From positions 1 to 19,433 of the forward strand of contig CAJMLQ010000048.1 in assembly GCA_905214265.1 (NCBI GenBank): a stretch of DNA of 19,433 bases, given 5' to 3'. Shown here piece by piece: positions 7,379 through 14,962 of the stretch. The translations under genes and the position numbers were made by a program. Origin of the DNA: an uncultured bacterium. GTDB taxonomy: Bacteria > Bacillota > Clostridia > Oscillospirales > Ruminococcaceae. Numbering within the stretch: position 1 is the stretch's first letter; the number at the start of each line of letters is the position of its first letter. Below the pieces are notes generated by a model, which saw nothing but the letters and a program-made list of their open reading frames with translations, was not told where the DNA came from and ran no database searches.

Positions 7379-8350
7379 ATGGAAATACTGCTTGCGGTGG
7401 TGCTGGGCTTTTGGCTGGACCTGCTCCTGGGGGACCCCCACTGGCTCCCCCATCCGGTGCGGCTGATGGGGCTCCTCATCTCCGGGGGAGAACGGCTGCT
7501 TCGGCGGATTTTCCCCAGGACCAGCCGCGGGGAATTGGCTGCCGGAGCGATTCTGGCCGTTCTGGTGCCGGCGTTCTCCTTTGCCGTGCCTTTTCTGTTG
7601 TTATGGTTGGCGGGAATGGCCGGATGGTGGCTGCGGCTGATTCTGGAGACCATTTTTTGCTACCAGGCGCTGGCGGCTAAATGTCTTCGGGTAGAGAGCA
7701 TGCGCGTGTACCAAGCTCTGCGCAGCAGCGGGCTGCAGGCGGCGCGGAAGGCGTTGTCCTGGATCGTCGGTCGGGATACGGAGCAGCTTTCGGAGGAAAA
7801 AGTGGTAAAGGCCGCCGTAGAGACGGTGGCGGAGAACACCTCCGACGGGGAGATCGCACCGCTTTTCTACCTGATGATCGGGGGTGCGCCTTTGGGGTTT
7901 CTCTATAAAGCGGTGAACACCATGGATTCCATGATCGGCTACAAAAACGAGAAATACCTGTATTTCGGGCGGGTGGCTGCCCGGATGGACGACGTATTTA
8001 ACTTCCTTCCGGCACTGCTGTCGGCCTGGCTCATGACCGCGGCCAGCTTTCTGCTGGGTATGGACGGGAAGAGCGCCTGGCGCATCTACCGCCGGGACCG
8101 CCGGAATCACGCCAGCCCCAACAGCGCCCGGACCGAGTCGGTCTGCGCCGGGGCGCTGGGGCTGCAACTGGCCGGGGACGCCTGTTACTTTGGCAAGTTG
8201 GTAAAAAAGCCTACCATTGGCGATCCGGTACGTCCGGCGGTCCCGGCGGATATTCCCGCGGCCAACCGGCTGATGTACGGGACCTCGATCCTGGCGCTGC
8301 TGATCTTTGGAGCGGTGCGGCTTCTGGGGGTGCTGCTTTGGATGAGTTGA
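7379..8350 (+). CDS. cbiB: Adenosylcobinamide-phosphate synthase
   Basis: CbiB is a membrane enzyme that attaches (R)-1-amino-2-propanol O-2-phosphate (made by CobD) to adenosylcobyric acid. The 323-residue length is normal. Family marks are LLLGDPHWLPHPVRLMG (15-31), VETVAENTSDGEIAPLFY (148-165), TMDSMIGYKNEKY (181-193), DRRNHASPNSARTES (240-254) and the KPTIGD segment (277-282). Hydrophobic segments occur near residues 53-95, 160-180, 205-228 and 303-322. The start is ATG 7379, behind AAGGAGG, 12 bases after cobC. The 3' end overlaps cobD by 13 bases, which fits the shared pathway step. Confidence 0.96.
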   Translation: MEILLAVVLGFWLDLLLGDPHWLPHPVRLMGLLISGGERLLRRIFPRTSRGELAAGAILAVLVPAFSFAVPFLLLWLAGMAGWWLRLILETIFCYQALAAKCLRVESMRVYQALRSSGLQAARKALSWIVGRDTEQLSEEKVVKAAVETVAENTSDGEIAPLFYLMIGGAPLGFLYKAVNTMDSMIGYKNEKYLYFGRVAARMDDVFNFLPALLSAWLMTAASFLLGMDGKSAWRIYRRDRRNHASPNSARTESVCAGALGLQLAGDACYFGKLVKKPTIGDPVRPAVPADIPAANRLMYGTSILALLIFGAVRLLGVLLWMS

Positions 8351-9429
8351 TTCACGGCGGAGATGTGTATACCGACCGCTGCCTGCCGGAAGGTGTGCCG
8401 CTGCTGGATTTTTCCGCTAATCTGAATCCCTTGGGGATGCCGGAATCGGTCCGGCAGACGCTGGCCGGCTGCGCGGAGCAGTGCGGAGCGTACCCGGACC
8501 CTCTCTGCCGGGCGCTGCGAGGAGCATTGGCGGAGCGAGAAGGCGTGCCGGCGGAGCGGATCGTTTGTGGAAACGGCGCAGCGGACCTCATTTACCGGCT
8601 GGTCTGGGCACTGCGGCCCAAACGGGCCCTGATTCCGGCCCCCACCTTTGCGGAGTACGCTCTGGCCTTAGAGGGCGCCGGATGCCGGGTGGAGTACGCC
8701 TTTCTGCTGGAAAAGGAAGGATTTGCGTCGTGTGAGGCGCTGCTGGACGCAGTGAAGCCGGGGGTGGAGCTGGTCTTTTTCTGCAACCCCAACAATCCCA
8801 CCGGCGTGCTGTCCGGCCGAGAGTACCTGCTGCGGCTGGCGGAGCGCTGTCGGGAGGCAGGTGCTGTTCTGGCGGTGGACGAGTGCTTCTTGGATTTTGC
8901 CGACGGAGGGGATGAGTGCTCTCTGGTTCCGGAACTGGAACGTTTCCCAAACATAGCCGTTCTCAAGGCGTTCACCAAGCTCTATGCCATGGCCGGGCTG
9001 CGGCTGGGATACCTGCTATGCGGTGGGGAGGAGCTTGCCGGGAGGGTGAGCCGTGCCGGGCAGGCCTGGAGCGTGTCCACCCCCGCCCAGCTCTGCGGCC
9101 TGGCGGCGCTGGAAGCGGTGGATTACGCCAGCCGGACCCGGGATGCTATCCGGGGAGAACGAGACTTTCTGCGGAAAGCTCTGGAAAAGGCGGGCTGCCG
9201 GGTCTACGGCTCGAAGGCCAACTATCTCTTTTTCCGCAGCGGCTGGGACGATCTGCCGGAGCGGCTGCTCTCGTACGGGATCCTGGTGCGGTCCTGCGGC
9301 AATTACCCAGGATTGGATAAACGGTACTGCCGGATTGCGGTGCGCACGTCCGGTGAAAACCTCCGGTTCGTGGAATGCCTTCAAAAAGTTGCAGATGGGG
9401 AGGGAACAGCTTGGCAAAAGCAATCATGA
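8338..9429 (+). CDS. cobD: L-threonine-O-3-phosphate decarboxylase (class I/II aminotransferase fold)
   Basis: CobD is a PLP enzyme that makes (R)-1-amino-2-propanol O-2-phosphate, the linker used by CbiB. The 363-residue product begins LDELIHGGDVY, a good match to the family N-terminus, so the TTG at 8338 is the likely start even though no ATG is available in this frame; CTGGGGGTG lies about 8 bases upstream. Marks are FSANLNPLG (25-33), CNPNNPTG (149-156), VDECFLDF (180-187) and the PLP-binding lysine K214 in AFTKLYAMAGLRLGY, with IAVRTSGEN near the C-terminus. The gene overlaps cbiB by 13 bases and cobQ by 19. A histidinol-phosphate aminotransferase role is the main alternative; context argues for CobD. 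Confidence 0.94.
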   Translation: MDELIHGGDVYTDRCLPEGVPLLDFSANLNPLGMPESVRQTLAGCAEQCGAYPDPLCRALRGALAEREGVPAERIVCGNGAADLIYRLVWALRPKRALIPAPTFAEYALALEGAGCRVEYAFLLEKEGFASCEALLDAVKPGVELVFFCNPNNPTGVLSGREYLLRLAERCREAGAVLAVDECFLDFADGGDECSLVPELERFPNIAVLKAFTKLYAMAGLRLGYLLCGGEELAGRVSRAGQAWSVSTPAQLCGLAALEAVDYASRTRDAIRGERDFLRKALEKAGCRVYGSKANYLFFRSGWDDLPERLLSYGILVRSCGNYPGLDKRYCRIAVRTSGENLRFVECLQKVADGEGTAWQKQS

Positions 9430-10862
9430 TTCAGGGGACGACCTCCAATGCAGGAAAAAGCTTCGTCGCGGCAGGGTTGTGCCGGATTTTTCACCAGGAC
9501 GGCTACCGCGTGGCGCCGTTCAAGTCCCAGAATATGGCACTGAACTCTTTCATTACCCGAGACGGGCTGGAAATGGGCCGGGCCCAGGTGATGCAGGCCG
9601 AGGCCGCCGGGCGGGAGCCGGACGTGCGGATGAACCCCATCCTCTTAAAGCCCACCAGCGATATGGGGTCGCAGGTCATCGTCAACGGCGAAGTCATGGG
9701 GAATCTTTCCGCCCGGGAGTATTACCGCAGAAAGGCGTCGCTGCTCCCGGAGGTGAAAAAGGTCTACGACAGCCTGGCTGCGGAAAACGACATCATCGTC
9801 ATTGAGGGCGCGGGAAGCCCGGCAGAGATCAATTTGAAGCAGGACGACCTGGTGAACATGGGCATGGCCAAGCTGGCCGGCGCGCCGGTGCTGTTGGTCG
9901 GGGACATCGACCGGGGCGGGGTCTTTGCGGCCCTGGCCGGAACGATGCTGCTGCTGGACGAGACGGAAAAGCCCTATTTGAAGGGAACGGTCATCAACAA
10001 ATTCCGGGGGGATGTCTCCATCCTGGAGCCGGGGCTTCGAATGCTGGAAGACATCATCCGGGTCCCCACTGTGGGAGTCGTCCCCTACCTGCATTTGGAT
10101 CTGGACGATGAGGATAGCCTCAGCGACCGGTTGGGCCGGAGGGAAAAGGCGGCGGTGGACGTGGCGGTGATCCGTCTGCCCCGGATCTCCAACTTTACCG
10201 ATTTTAATCCCTTGGAATACCTGGACGGTGTTTCCCTGCGGTACGCCGGATCGGTCAACGAGCTGGGGGAACCGGATCTTATTATTCTCCCCGGCACCAA
10301 GAACACCATGGCGGACCTGTCCTGGCTGCGGCAGTCCGGGCTGGAAGCGCGGATCCTGAAGCACGCGGCAGGAGGAAAGCCGGTGCTCGGCGTCTGCGGG
10401 GGCTACCAGATGCTGGGGCTCACCGTCGCCGATCCTTACAGCGTGGAGCATGGCGGCGAGATGGCCGGGCTGGGGCTGCTGCCGTTCTCCACGGTCTTTG
10501 CCCCGGAAAAGACCCGTACCCGAGTCAACGGAACCGTGCCGGAGGTGGGAGGAATCTTCGCCGGATTATCCGGGCAGCCTTATGAGGGATATGAGATCCA
10601 CATGGGCGTTACCGACGCCCAGGGGACGGTAGTATCCGCCGGAAACGTTTACGGAACCTATCTCCACGGCTTTTTCGATCGGGAAGAGATCACCAAAGCC
10701 GTGGCGGAGGCGTTGTTTCGTGACAAGGGGCTGGATTCCTCCGGTGTGCAGGCCTTTGACATCGCCGCTTATAAGGAAGAGCAGTACGACAAGCTGGCGG
10801 CGGCCCTGCGGGAGGCGCTGGACATGGAGCTGATTTACCGGATCCTAGAGGAGGGAATGTGA
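9411..10862 (+). CDS. cobQ: Cobyric acid synthase (amidates b, d, e and g side chains)
   Basis: CobQ (CbiP) performs four glutamine-dependent amidations on adenosylcobyrinic acid a,c-diamide to give adenosylcobyric acid. The product from TTG 9411 is 483 residues. The N-terminal P-loop domain has GTTSNAGKS (9-17), FKSQNMALNS (37-46), EGAGSPAEINL (132-142) and DIDRGGVFA (165-173). The glutamine amidotransferase-like domain has LPGTKNT (293-299), the nucleophile C329 in GVCGGYQMLG, and H419 in YGTYLHGFFD. TTG is chosen because GGGGAGGG sits 6-7 bases upstream and the protein then begins (M)AKAIMIQGT as family members do; the frame is open for 12 more codons with no supporting ribosome site. It overlaps cobD by 19 bases. 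Confidence 0.95.
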   Translation: MAKAIMIQGTTSNAGKSFVAAGLCRIFHQDGYRVAPFKSQNMALNSFITRDGLEMGRAQVMQAEAAGREPDVRMNPILLKPTSDMGSQVIVNGEVMGNLSAREYYRRKASLLPEVKKVYDSLAAENDIIVIEGAGSPAEINLKQDDLVNMGMAKLAGAPVLLVGDIDRGGVFAALAGTMLLLDETEKPYLKGTVINKFRGDVSILEPGLRMLEDIIRVPTVGVVPYLHLDLDDEDSLSDRLGRREKAAVDVAVIRLPRISNFTDFNPLEYLDGVSLRYAGSVNELGEPDLIILPGTKNTMADLSWLRQSGLEARILKHAAGGKPVLGVCGGYQMLGLTVADPYSVEHGGEMAGLGLLPFSTVFAPEKTRTRVNGTVPEVGGIFAGLSGQPYEGYEIHMGVTDAQGTVVSAGNVYGTYLHGFFDREEITKAVAEALFRDKGLDSSGVQAFDIAAYKEEQYDKLAAALREALDMELIYRILEEGM

Positions 10863-11392
10863 TGGAGAAGCTGGGACTTGTCCACTATTATTACGGTGAC
10901 GGTAAGGGCAAAACCACCGCTGCTATGGGCCTTGTGCTGCGGGCGGCCGGTTGGGGAATTCCAGTGGCGGTGGTGCAGTTCCTGAAGAACGGCTCTAGCG
11001 GCGAGATGCGGGCGTTGGAGACATTCCCTCATGTCGTGGGAATGGCGGTGAAATGTCAGCGGAGTTTTTCCTTTTCCATGACGGCAGAGGAGCGGTCGGA
11101 GTGTGCCGCTGTGATGCAGGAAAATCTGGAGAAAGCAGAGCGGCTCTGCCGGGAGGGAAAGTGCCGTCTCCTGGTACTGGACGAGATCGGCTCCGCGCTG
11201 CGTGCCGGGATGGTGGACCGGGAGGCCTTTCTGGAGTTTCTGGACCGCCGGCCCGCGGGGGTGGAAATCGTTATGACCGGTCACCAGCGAGATGATAGTC
11301 TGGCGGAGCGGGCGGATTATGTCACCCGGATGACCAAGGAAAAACATCCCTATGACCGCGGAGTTGCGGCCCGGAACGGCGTGGAGCGCTGA
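10862..11392 (+). CDS. cobO: ATP:cob(I)alamin adenosyltransferase, CobA/CobO/BtuR type
   Basis: This enzyme moves the 5'-deoxyadenosyl group of ATP onto the cobalt of a reduced corrinoid. The 176-residue protein has the family's P-loop YGDGKGKTTAAMG (11-23), a Walker-B-like LLVLDEIG (103-110), and MTGHQRDD (138-145) followed by ADYVTRM and KHPYDRGVAARNGVE (161-175), which match the conserved C-terminus. ATG 10862 overlaps the cobQ stop (TGATG) and lies behind GAGGAGGGA; a GTG at 10859, in frame one codon earlier, is an equally possible start. It serves both new synthesis and salvage. PduO- and EutT-type adenosyltransferases are unrelated and do not fit. Confidence 0.93.
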   Translation: MEKLGLVHYYYGDGKGKTTAAMGLVLRAAGWGIPVAVVQFLKNGSSGEMRALETFPHVVGMAVKCQRSFSFSMTAEERSECAAVMQENLEKAERLCREGKCRLLVLDEIGSALRAGMVDREAFLEFLDRRPAGVEIVMTGHQRDDSLAERADYVTRMTKEKHPYDRGVAARNGVER

Positions 11393-11407
11393 GGAAGGAG
11401 AATAAGC

Positions 11408-12040
11408 ATGGAATTGGAGAACATCCGTCCGGCAGAAATCGAGGCGCGGAGCTTTGAAATCCTCACCGGACTGCTGGGTGAGAAAAAGCTGGATCCCCGA
11501 TATGATTTTATTACCAAGCGGGTCATCCACACCACGGCGGATTTTGACTATGCGGATGCCCTCTTTTATTCGGAGGAAGTTGTGGAGGCTTTTGAGCAGG
11601 CGGTCCGGGCAGGGGCAGATATCATCACCGATACCCAGATGGCCCGGGCGGGAATCCACAAGGCGGCCCTGGCCCCTTACGGCGGGGAGGTACGCTGCTT
11701 TATCGCGGATCCTGATGTGGCGGAGGAGGCCAAAAAGCGGGGGGTTACCCGGGCTGTAGTATCCATGGAAAAGGCGGCGGCCCTTCAGAAGCCACTGATC
11801 TTCGCCCTGGGCAATGCGCCTACCGCCCTGCTCCGGCTCTGCGAGCTGGCGGCAGAGGGCTTGGTTTCCCCGGCAGTAGTTATCGGCACGCCGGTGGGCT
11901 TTGTCAACGTCGTCGAGTCCAAGGAGGTCCTGCTGGCCTCCGGGCTCCCGCAGATCACCGCCCGGGGGCGGAAGGGCGGAAGCAACGTTGCGGCCGATGT
12001 CTGCAACGCCTTGCTTTACCATATGAATGGGCGGCAATAA
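11408..12040 (+). CDS. cbiC: Precorrin-8X / cobalt-precorrin-8 methylmutase
   Basis: CbiC moves the C-11 methyl group to C-12, converting (cobalt-)precorrin-8 to (hydrogeno)cobyrinic acid, the substrate of CbiA. The 210-residue length is normal. The catalytic histidine is H41 in VIHTTADFDYA (39-49). Other family marks are DTQMARAGI (75-83), ALGNAPTALLRL (133-144), GTPVGFVNVVESKE (160-173) and GRKGGSNVAAD (187-197). The ATG follows GAGGAAGGAGAATAAGC. It is the last gene of the operon, 15 bases after the adenosyltransferase and just before a long hairpin. With CbiJ and CbiA it is the only corrin-ring-stage enzyme in the window. Confidence 0.95.
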   Translation: MELENIRPAEIEARSFEILTGLLGEKKLDPRYDFITKRVIHTTADFDYADALFYSEEVVEAFEQAVRAGADIITDTQMARAGIHKAALAPYGGEVRCFIADPDVAEEAKKRGVTRAVVSMEKAAALQKPLIFALGNAPTALLRLCELAAEGLVSPAVVIGTPVGFVNVVESKEVLLASGLPQITARGRKGGSNVAADVCNALLYHMNGRQ

Positions 12041-12058
12041 GCTCTTGGCAATAAAAGT

Positions 12059-12108
12059 GCTCCGGCGGCGGATGAAAACGGAAAACCGTTTTCATCCACC
12101 GCCGGAGC
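12059..12108. terminator. Long near-perfect hairpin between convergent operon and dacA-like gene, probable bidirectional terminator
   Basis: A 23-base arm (12059-12081) pairs with 12086-12108 across an AAAA loop with a single C/A mismatch. It lies 18 bases after the cbiC stop and 29 bases beyond the end of the minus-strand dacA-like gene. The flanks are only weakly T-rich (GATTTCC on the plus side; ACTTTTATTG on the minus side), so termination efficiency is uncertain, but position and stability fit a shared terminator. Confidence 0.75.
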
Positions 12109-12137
12109 GATTTCCATAGCGGAGGGCTTTTTGTATG

Positions 12138-13496
12138 CTAGAAGCGGCGCTTGGTCTTGCGGCGGTGACGCTTCCGGTTGTTGTAGAGAATGGCAAACAC
12201 GATATAGGCGGCGATCAGCAGAAGGACCAGTACGATCACAAGCTTGAACCACACGGAGGAGAAGAAGTTTTTGACGCCGCGCATGAATTCCAGCCAGCTG
12301 CTGCGCTCCAAGGATTCACCGGCAACCAGATCGACAGTGGCGATGGTAACGTCGGCCAGCTTTAGTTCCATGGTACCAAGGATCTGTCCCTCTGTGACAG
12401 GGGCGTCGATGGATTCCGGGAGGTTGATAATCTTTTGGAGGGCAGACATGTCGATATCCTGTTTCATCAGGTAATTGACATCTTCCGCCGGGAAAACGGG
12501 GATGGTGTCCTTATCCTTGGCTAACTCGATTTTGACTTCACCCTGGGGAGTTGAGGTTTTGATGACAGAACGGACTGCCCAGTTTTTGAAGGCCCAGTCA
12601 TAAAGCTGTTTGGCATCCACAAAGGACTGGTTATCCGTGATTTCATCGCCGTTTTCGTAGTAGCGCTGGGCGTTGAGGGTGACCAGGGTGTAGGAATAGG
12701 CGTCCTTTGACGCTGTGGAGACCAAATTCCGACCGGTGTTGGTCGCGCCGGTCTTTACACCGCGGACGTTGGGGAAATACTGGGCGCCGCCGCGGCTTTC
12801 GCTCATCATGTAATTGGTGTGGGAGATGGTCCGTTCCTGAGCGTGCTTGTTGGTGGCCGGAAGCGTATAACTCTCCGTCGAGGCGATAGTCATGAAGATG
12901 GGATCCATCTCCATGGCATATTTCGTGATGAGATACATATCCTTGGCAGTGGTGTACTGATTGTCGTCGGGAAGACCATGTGGATTTGCAAAATGCGTAT
13001 TGGAGGCACCGATTTCCTTGGCTTTCTGGTTCATCATTTCCACAAAGACCGCGTTGTCACCGTTGCCGATATAATTGGCGATGATGCTGGCGGCTTCACA
13101 AGCGGAGCGGAGGATCATCGCGTAAAGCAGGTCGATCATCCGGACCTCCTCACCGTGGCGGATGTCCACGTTGGCGGCGCCGAGGGTGTACAGCTCGTCA
13201 AAGACGGACGTCGGGGCGGTAACGACCGTCCCCTCCAGGTCAGAGCAGTTTTCAATGGCGATGATCGCTGTCATGATGGTGACCAGTGAAGCGGGCGAGA
13301 GCATCTTGTCCGCGTTTTTCTGATAGATCACGATTCCGGATTCGTTGTTGACCATATAAACGGCCTCGCTGGACAGCTCAAATCCCAATTCCGGATCAGC
13401 TTCCGCGTGGACCGGCGGCACCGTCAGAAAAGACAGGCAGAGGGTAAACGTCAGAAACAGCGCAAGGACTTTTCGAAAACAGTTCGTACGGGGCAT
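12138..13496 (-). CDS. DacA-like D-alanyl-D-alanine carboxypeptidase family protein with two catalytic motifs altered
   Basis: The 452-residue protein is a low-molecular-weight penicillin-binding-protein homologue (peptidase S11 fold), a group that trims peptidoglycan stem peptides outside the membrane. It has a signal peptide (1-31, cleavage probably after VHA), the S11 core up to about residue 275, a beta-rich C-terminal domain, and a C-terminal membrane helix (418-437) followed by a basic tail. The serine of motif 1 is present (PASLVTIMT, S70), but the SxxK lysine is Thr73. Motif 2, usually SxN, reads SAC (131-133). KTG (248-250) is intact. NPHGLPDDNQYTTA (171-184) is typical of the family. 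The codons were read directly on the minus strand. A ribosome site AAAGGAGG precedes the ATG by about 11 bases. It may be non-catalytic, a structural or muropeptide-sensing homologue. Confidence 0.9.
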   Translation of the reverse strand: MPRTNCFRKVLALFLTFTLCLSFLTVPPVHAEADPELGFELSSEAVYMVNNESGIVIYQKNADKMLSPASLVTIMTAIIAIENCSDLEGTVVTAPTSVFDELYTLGAANVDIRHGEEVRMIDLLYAMILRSACEAASIIANYIGNGDNAVFVEMMNQKAKEIGASNTHFANPHGLPDDNQYTTAKDMYLITKYAMEMDPIFMTIASTESYTLPATNKHAQERTISHTNYMMSESRGGAQYFPNVRGVKTGATNTGRNLVSTASKDAYSYTLVTLNAQRYYENGDEITDNQSFVDAKQLYDWAFKNWAVRSVIKTSTPQGEVKIELAKDKDTIPVFPAEDVNYLMKQDIDMSALQKIINLPESIDAPVTEGQILGTMELKLADVTIATVDLVAGESLERSSWLEFMRGVKNFFSSVWFKLVIVLVLLLIAAYIVFAILYNNRKRHRRKTKRRF

Positions 13497-13603
13497 ATAG
13501 GCCGGAACCTCCTTTATTGCAGCACTCTGGGGAGCAGCTTTTTCGTCTCCCTTTCTGTCTGTTTCAGCCGGAAGGGCTGGCGGAGACGTTCTATATCAGT
13601 ATT

Positions 13604-13609
13604 AGTATA
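13604..13609 (-). promoter_or_regulatory. Candidate promoter -10 for the dacA-like gene
   Basis: On the minus strand the sequence reads TGTTATACT, an extended -10 (TGn + TATACT), about 110 bases upstream of the start codon. No strong -35 is evident at 16-18 bases; TTCCCT is the nearest weak match. The region also holds an oppositely directed promoter near 13717. Confidence 0.5.
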
Positions 13610-13693
13610 ACATAGAAAACCGGTCAGGGAAAGAGAAAACACAATTTTTTTCGCCAAAATCTTCTTAATTTTTTCTGAAGAGCCGGAATTTTC

Positions 13694-13722
13694 TGGACGG
13701 AAATCACGGAAAATGGTATACT
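13694..13722 (+). promoter_or_regulatory. Candidate promoter for the TIGR04076-like / GNAT gene pair
   Basis: TATACT (13717-13722) is preceded by TGG, giving an extended -10. A weak -35 TGGACG lies 17 bases upstream (13694-13699). The predicted start of transcription is near 13729, about 33 bases before the GTG start. The 13497-13761 gap otherwise shows AT-rich sequence and no gene. Confidence 0.5.
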
Positions 13723-13761
13723 GGATGCGGGAGATGCAGAAAATTAGGAAGGAGCATCTGT

Positions 13762-14070
13762 GTGAAAAAGAGCTTTTCGGAGGACTGGGAATTTACAATT
13801 ACCGTGAAGGAGGCAGGCCTTTGCCGAATGGGCTTCGAGCCGGGAGACCGGTTTTTCTGCCGGTATGAATGTCCGGCAGGTTTCTGCCCAAAAACCATGG
13901 CACTGCTGCACAGTCTCTGCGAAACGGCTCGGGCAGGAGGCGATTACCGATTGCTGGGCGGGAACGCCCGGGATGAGATGAATTTTGTTTGCGCGGACGG
14001 GATGGTCCGGTTCCAGCTGAAGGCCCGGCATTTAAGCGAAAGGACGAAAGAAAAGAATGAACACAGCTGA
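13762..14070 (+). CDS. Small cysteine-rich TIGR04076-family-like protein of unknown function
   Basis: The 102-residue protein resembles the TIGR04076 family of small proteins of unknown function. The visible likeness is a beta strand opening (FTITVKEAG, 11-19), a CxxxCPxGFC segment (33-42), a helical middle, and a C-terminal FVCADGMVRFQL stretch (75-86). Six cysteines (21, 33, 37, 42, 53, 77) might bind a metal or be redox active; that is inference. The GTG start follows AGGAAGGAG by 7 bases, and no better start exists in frame. The 3' end overlaps the following acetyltransferase by 14 bases, so they are probably one transcription unit. No signal peptide is seen, so it should be cytoplasmic. 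Confidence 0.75.
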   Translation: MKKSFSEDWEFTITVKEAGLCRMGFEPGDRFFCRYECPAGFCPKTMALLHSLCETARAGGDYRLLGGNARDEMNFVCADGMVRFQLKARHLSERTKEKNEHS

Positions 14071-14821
14071 CTGCTTACAGATCACGGAAGAATATTTTGC
14101 CCGGTGGCTGGGGGCGGAAGCCAGGGAGCTCCGGCAGCCAGGGGTCAGGGGCTTTTATTCGGCGGAGCGGGAAACTAACCAGCCGGGGTATCCTCACCCC
14201 TATGATGGGTATCTGCTCCAGCGCGGGGAAACGCTGCTTTTCTCCTACAGTAGGCAAGCGGAAGAGCAGGCCAGGCGCTTTTTAAGGGAAGCCCCGGCAA
14301 ACGGCGCTCCGGAGCAGATCGGAAAGATGCTGGAGGAGACCTTTGGAGTCCGGCCGTCTCACGGCCTGAAATTTGTCTGGCAGGAGGGGATGGCAGTGGA
14401 TATTGGAGAAGCCCGGCAGCTTTCAGAAGAGGATTATCCCGCTTTTTTGGAGTTTTTCCGGGCGGGGCACCCAAACTGTGTACATACGGAATGGCTGGAA
14501 GAGTATTTTGTGGAGATCGCGGGAAAAGGATTCAGCTTCGCCATATTCCGGGAGGGGAAGATTGCCTGCGCCACCGACGCGCCGGTTATGCCGTATCTGG
14601 AGGGCGCGATTCAGGAGATCGGCGTGCGGACCTTGTCGGAGCATCAGCGAAAGGGCTATGCGGCCCAAGCCTGCACTGCGGCAGCGGCGGAGATGCTCCG
14701 GCAGGGCGTCTGCCCGGCTTGGTCCACCGGCGCGGACAACCAAGCCTCTGAACAGCTGGCGTACCGGGTGGGCTTCGCCAAATTTGCGGATGTGTGGACG
14801 TTGCGGCTGGGAAACAGTTAA
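14057..14821 (+). CDS. GNAT-family N-acetyltransferase
   Basis: The 254-residue protein has a GNAT fold in its C-terminal half (about residues 115-250). The acetyl-CoA pyrophosphate-binding motif is seen as IGVRTLSEHQRKGYAAQ (188-204), followed by a helix and STGADNQASEQLAYRVGF (223-240), the usual motif B region. The N-terminal 110 residues are less typical and resemble the two-part layout of the larger GNAT subgroup (PF12746-like). The ATG at 14057 lies inside the end of the previous gene, with GGACGAAAGAAAAGA upstream as a modest ribosome site. The substrate cannot be inferred. Confidence 0.8.
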   Translation: MNTADCLQITEEYFARWLGAEARELRQPGVRGFYSAERETNQPGYPHPYDGYLLQRGETLLFSYSRQAEEQARRFLREAPANGAPEQIGKMLEETFGVRPSHGLKFVWQEGMAVDIGEARQLSEEDYPAFLEFFRAGHPNCVHTEWLEEYFVEIAGKGFSFAIFREGKIACATDAPVMPYLEGAIQEIGVRTLSEHQRKGYAAQACTAAAAEMLRQGVCPAWSTGADNQASEQLAYRVGFAKFADVWTLRLGNS

Positions 14822-14854
14822 AAAGTGGAACGTGCAAAAAAATTGAAAAAAAGG

Positions 14855-14883
14855 TTGTGTTTTTGCGCAGAATATAGTATAAT
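14855..14883 (+). promoter_or_regulatory. Strong sigma-A-like promoter upstream of SRP RNA
   Basis: TTGTGT (14855-14860) and a perfect TATAAT (14878-14883) are separated by 17 bases, and the surroundings are AT-rich. Predicted transcription starts near 14890, which gives an RNA with a leader of about 70 bases before the recognisable SRP helix. It probably also feeds dnaX-ybaB-recR by read-through. Confidence 0.75.
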
Positions 14884-14962
14884 ATTTAAGTACCTGTCCG
14901 GCTTGAAGTTTTGTCCGGAAGGTGATGACATGAAAACAGGAAAACCGCACGTTTGGGAAGAG

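Noticed and set aside
12041..12137. Inverted repeat as a transposon end or mobile repeat
   Set aside because: A single palindrome between convergent genes, no transposase, no target duplication seen; a terminator is the simpler reading.
13497..13761. Cobalamin or other riboswitch in the divergent intergenic region
   Set aside because: No recognisable B12-box or other riboswitch core; only short AT-rich stretches and two promoter-like elements.
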